Positions 9,145 through 10,545 of a DNA stretch of 10,545 nt are shown here, piece after piece. This stretch comes from Chthoniobacterales bacterium (GTDB lineage Bacteria > Verrucomicrobiota > Verrucomicrobiia > Chthoniobacterales > JACTMZ01). Made by a program: the position numbers and the translations under genes. Where the stretch lies: positions 1-10,545 of the forward strand of contig JAFMJK010000062.1 in NCBI GenBank assembly GCA_017853515.1, read 5' to 3'. The notes beneath the pieces were generated by a model. It was given only the letters and a program-made list of their open reading frames with translations, was not told the DNA's origin and did no database searches. Position 1 is the stretch's first letter; each line of letters begins with the position of its first letter.

Positions 9145-9148
9145 GCGG

Positions 9149-10321
9149 ATGAAGCCGTCCGGATCCGTCGAGGAACTTTGCCGCGGCTGCGCCGAGGTCA
9201 TCAACCGTGCCGAGTTGCAGAAGAAGCTCGCGGCGGGGCGCCCGCTGCGGGTCAAACTCGGGGTCGACCCGACCGCGCCGGACATCCATTTCGGCCACAC
9301 AGTTTCCCTGCAGAAGCTGCGGCAGTTCCAGGATCTCGGGCACCAGGCAGTGCTCATCATCGGTGACTTCACCGCGATGATCGGCGATCCGAGCGGACGT
9401 TCGGCCACGCGGCCGCAACTGACCCACGACGAAGTGCTGGCCAACGCCAAGACTTACCAGGAGCAGGCCTTCAAGGTTCTCGATCCCGGGCGCACCGAGG
9501 TTGTTTTCAACGGCGAGTGGTTCAAAAAGATGAACTTCACCGACGTCATCCGCCTCAACAGCCGTGTCACGCTCCAGCAAATGCTGCAGCGCGAAGATTT
9601 TCGCGAGCGCATGGACAAAGCGCAGCCCATCCGCGCCCACGAGGTGCAATACCCGATCATGCAGGGATGGGACTCGGTCATGATCAAAGCCGATGTGGAA
9701 CTCGGGGGCACGGACCAGCTTTTCAACATCATGGTCGGACGGGATCTGCAGAAAGAAGAGGGGCAGGAGGCGCAGGTGGCCATGATGCTCCCCATTCTCG
9801 AGGGACTCGACGGCTCCCAAAAGATGAGCAAAAGCCTCGGCAACGCCGTGGGGGTGAATGAAGCCCCCGGCGAGATGTTCGGCAAAGTGATGAGCGTTTC
9901 CGACGACTTGATGGCGCGTTGGTATACTCTGCTCCTCGGACGCGAGTTGGACAAAAGCGCGCATCCCATGGCCGCCAAAAAGGAATTGGCCCGTGCTTTG
10001 GTCGGGCGCTTCCACTCCGCGGACGCAGGGGCGCGCGCTCTGGAGGAATTCGAGAAACGTTTCAGCGGGCGCGATCTGGAGAACGCGGAACTGCCGGCCT
10101 TCCGGCCAGCCGTGCCGCTGATCGATGTGATCACCGCGGGCGTCGAGGCCTACACCCAGTGTTTCGGTCAGACCAAATCGCGCGGCGATGTCCGTCGCCT
10201 CGTCACGCAGGGCAGTATCCAGTGGCGCGGGGAAAAAGTTACCGATCCGAAAGCCATGCTCGATCTCTCGCAGGCCGGTATTCTGCGCTTGGACAAAACG
10301 AGGGCGGTGCGGGTGGGATGA
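9149..10321 (+). CDS. tyrS: Tyrosyl-tRNA synthetase
   Basis: Class I aminoacyl-tRNA synthetase (390 aa, expected size) that charges tRNA-Tyr in the cytoplasm. The ATP-binding HIGH motif is HFGH (47-50) within KLGVDPTAPDIHFGHTV, and the KMSKS loop is intact at 225-229. ADVELGGTDQLFN (181-193) carries family residues of the tyrosine/adenylate site. The C-terminal part (about 325-388) looks like an S4 RNA-binding domain that recognises the tRNA. Both GDPSGRS and the LGGTDQ style indicate the TyrZ-like (TyrS type 2) branch rather than the classic E. coli type; this is from recollection. ATG 9149 is 4 bases after the exported-protein stop and has no strong Shine-Dalgarno, suggesting coupled translation. 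No T-box-like leader is visible upstream. Confidence 0.97.
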   Translation: MKPSGSVEELCRGCAEVINRAELQKKLAAGRPLRVKLGVDPTAPDIHFGHTVSLQKLRQFQDLGHQAVLIIGDFTAMIGDPSGRSATRPQLTHDEVLANAKTYQEQAFKVLDPGRTEVVFNGEWFKKMNFTDVIRLNSRVTLQQMLQREDFRERMDKAQPIRAHEVQYPIMQGWDSVMIKADVELGGTDQLFNIMVGRDLQKEEGQEAQVAMMLPILEGLDGSQKMSKSLGNAVGVNEAPGEMFGKVMSVSDDLMARWYTLLLGRELDKSAHPMAAKKELARALVGRFHSADAGARALEEFEKRFSGRDLENAELPAFRPAVPLIDVITAGVEAYTQCFGQTKSRGDVRRLVTQGSIQWRGEKVTDPKAMLDLSQAGILRLDKTRAVRVG

Positions 10322-10325
10322 GCGG

Positions 10326-10352
10326 GATTCAGACCGACCCTCGAGTCTGATC
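10326..10352 (+). terminator. Hairpin just after tyrS, possible transcript end
   Basis: TCAGAC (10329-10334) pairs with GTCTGA (10345-10350). The stem continues inward as CGA/TCG around a CCC loop with one bulged A, and outward by two more pairs. It starts 8 bases after the tyrS stop. No T-run follows, so it may be a 3' end-stabilising stem or a Rho-dependent end rather than an intrinsic terminator. Confidence 0.4.
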
Positions 10353-10364
10353 ATTGGGCAGGGG

Positions 10365-10392
10365 TGTAGCGGCGCTCTTCGGTCGTCGCTGC
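10365..10392 (+). repeat. Third REP-like unit, related to the element after katG
   Basis: It starts TGTAGCGGCG, identical in its first 10 bases to the left unit at 7190. It then forms its own hairpin: 10366-10374 pairs with 10384-10392 (nine pairs, two of them G-T wobbles) around a 9-base loop containing TTCGG. Beyond the shared head, loop and lower stem have diverged. Confidence 0.45.
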
Positions 10393-10423
10393 AAGCGAAC
10401 AGAAGGGCCTCAAAATCCTCCTT

Positions 10424-10442
10424 CTCTGCGCTCTCGGTGGTT
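10424..10442 (-). repeat. Inverted degenerate copy of the AACC...CGCAGA repeat
   Basis: On the minus strand this reads AACCACCGAGAGCGCAGAG, matching 14 of 19 bases of the copy at 7162-7180. Both intergenic regions therefore pair this motif with a TGTAGCGGCG hairpin unit. The rest of the 10322-10491 gap holds a run of seven A (10445-10451) and a small GAGC/GCTC hairpin (10458-10469). No further gene is visible in it. Confidence 0.4.
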
Positions 10443-10491
10443 CCAAAAAAACCTTCGGAGCGGGTGCTCGCCTACGCTAGTATTCAATTTC

Positions 10492-10545
10492 ATGTCCAGC
10501 ATCGCCGGCCAGCTCTTTCGCATCGCCACGTGGGGAGAATCCCAC
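10492..10545 (+). CDS. aroC: Chorismate synthase, 5' end (partial)
   Basis: The last 18 codons of the window read MSSIAGQLFRIATWGESH, the characteristic opening of chorismate synthase (family form MSS-hG-LFR-TTFGESHG). This FMN-dependent enzyme makes chorismate from EPSP, the last shikimate-pathway step. His18 is in the position of the conserved active-site histidine of the GESHG motif. The gene runs off the right edge. No Shine-Dalgarno precedes ATG 10492. A TAGTAT at 10478 could be a -10 element, but it is too close to the start to be convincing. The identification rests on a short but distinctive N-terminus. Confidence 0.85.
   Translation, partial: MSSIAGQLFRIATWGESH

Noticed and set aside
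9128..10354. Minus-strand open frame of about 408 codons opposite tyrS
   Set aside because: Antisense shadow of tyrS without domain signal.

Overview
This is a GC-rich, densely packed bacterial chromosome segment from a Gram-negative organism: it carries an outer-envelope RND efflux system with a lipoprotein adaptor, and an exported small protein. The gene set and the style of the intergenic repeats suggest Verrucomicrobiota or a neighbouring phylum. That placement is my inference from recollection of similar proteins, not a search result.

Layout. Positions 1-4851 (+) hold a heavy-metal efflux operon: the possible 3' end of an upstream gene, a CusB-type periplasmic adaptor lipoprotein (92-1633) and a CusA-type RND pump (1630-4851). 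All joints are 4-base start/stop overlaps, and both cus genes have strong Shine-Dalgarno sequences. Next, on the same strand, is a catalase-peroxidase, katG (4952-7162), with a possible promoter of its own. The katG end and a minus-strand gene pair converge over about 100 bases. That gap is filled by two head-to-head copies of a hairpin repeat, one of which could serve as a terminator. The minus-strand pair (8581 down to 7260) is a family 2 glycosyltransferase followed by a small zincin-type metalloprotease, joined by a TGATG overlap. Divergent from it are a small exported protein of unknown function (8632-9144) and, four bases later, tyrosyl-tRNA synthetase, tyrS (9149-10321). The final 170-base gap carries a hairpin and more repeat-like sequence and leads into the first 18 codons of chorismate synthase, aroC (from 10492).

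How the parts work together. CusB and CusA would form two of the three parts of a Cu(I)/Ag(I) export complex; the outer-membrane channel is not in view and may lie just upstream. KatG removes hydrogen peroxide, which is compatible with copper stress, but co-regulation is not shown. The remainder is housekeeping (tyrS, aroC) plus envelope or unknown functions.

I do not see an obviously new multi-gene system. The observations most worth checking are the paired intergenic hairpins with compensatory base changes, the Glu-to-Gln change at a proton-relay position in CusA, and the uncharacterised exported protein tied to tyrS.
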